DNA from: Zoroaster sp. YZ-2022
Taxonomy: Eukaryota > Echinodermata > Asteroidea > Forcipulatida > Zoroasteridae
Length of the DNA stretch: 64,000 nt
Direction of reading: 5' to 3'
NCBI GenBank assembly: GCA_029582265.1
Contig: CM055823.1
Span: 6,324,001 to 6,388,000, forward strand
Shown here: positions 63,935-64,000 of the stretch, one piece after another
How the letters are laid out: every line of letters starts with the position of its first letter
Numbering within the stretch: position 1 is the stretch's first letter
Notes under the pieces: generated by a model
Seen by the model: the letters and a program-made list of their open reading frames with translations, nothing else
What the model was told of the DNA's origin: nothing
Databases searched by the model: none
Made by a program: the position numbers and the translations under genes

Positions 63935-64000
63935 AATACTAATATTATACTAGGCACCTTTCCTCTCCACAGAATGCACCTAGATACTAATCTGGAATGC

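Overview
This is eukaryotic, intron-containing and repeat-dominated DNA with no bacterial or phage features. The many recent DNA transposons, ATGTAC/AGGCCT-rich intergenic sequence, long-TIR foldback elements (reminiscent of sea-urchin TU elements) and small phase-1 exons suggest a marine invertebrate deuterostome. An echinoderm or other ambulacrarian is my best guess, but the sequence does not prove it. Almost all ORFs over 60 aa lie in satellites or transposons and are not genes.

I find two well-supported host genes. (1) Minus strand, about 44.3-29.1 kb: a secreted protein assembled entirely from phase-1 exons. It has a signal-peptide exon, a ten-cysteine VWC exon, a 153-residue four-cysteine domain exon that I do not recognise, a second VWC exon plus domain exon made by a recent ~5.2-kb tandem duplication, and a terminal domain exon with the stop. 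The six exons give an uninterrupted 623-residue frame. A third copy of the signal exon lies at 44.2 kb. (2) Plus strand, from 61.7 kb past the right edge: the first two coding exons of a cytosolic non-specific dipeptidase (CNDP2-like), in frame across a phase-2 intron that holds a foldback transposon. Weaker candidates are an exon pair at 14.46/16.18 kb (+), a first exon at 59.7 kb (-) and a Cys-rich segment at 59.3 kb (+).

Layout: 0-5.5 kb holds a minisatellite and one copy of a long dispersed repeat split by a 3.0-kb transposon. 5.5-12.1 kb holds tandem duplications, hAT MITEs, a LINE tail and a Harbinger-like element nested in a hAT-like element. 12-23.7 kb is lower-repeat sequence with a 13-monomer satellite showing higher-order structure. 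23.7-28.6 kb holds dispersed repeats, a LINE tail and palindromic MITEs. 29-44.3 kb is the VWC gene with three copies of an intronic long-TIR element. 44.9-46.4 kb is a foldback transposon. 46.5-59.2 kb is a nest built on the same dispersed repeat as 0-5.5 kb. It holds two arrays of a 43/44-bp satellite, a hAT-like element, a Harbinger-like element, a Helitron-like element with a tandem core and a SINE. 59.2-64 kb is gene-bearing.

The strongest structural result is that many insertions can be read against their own empty sites elsewhere in the window, which fixes element ends and target-site duplications without any database.
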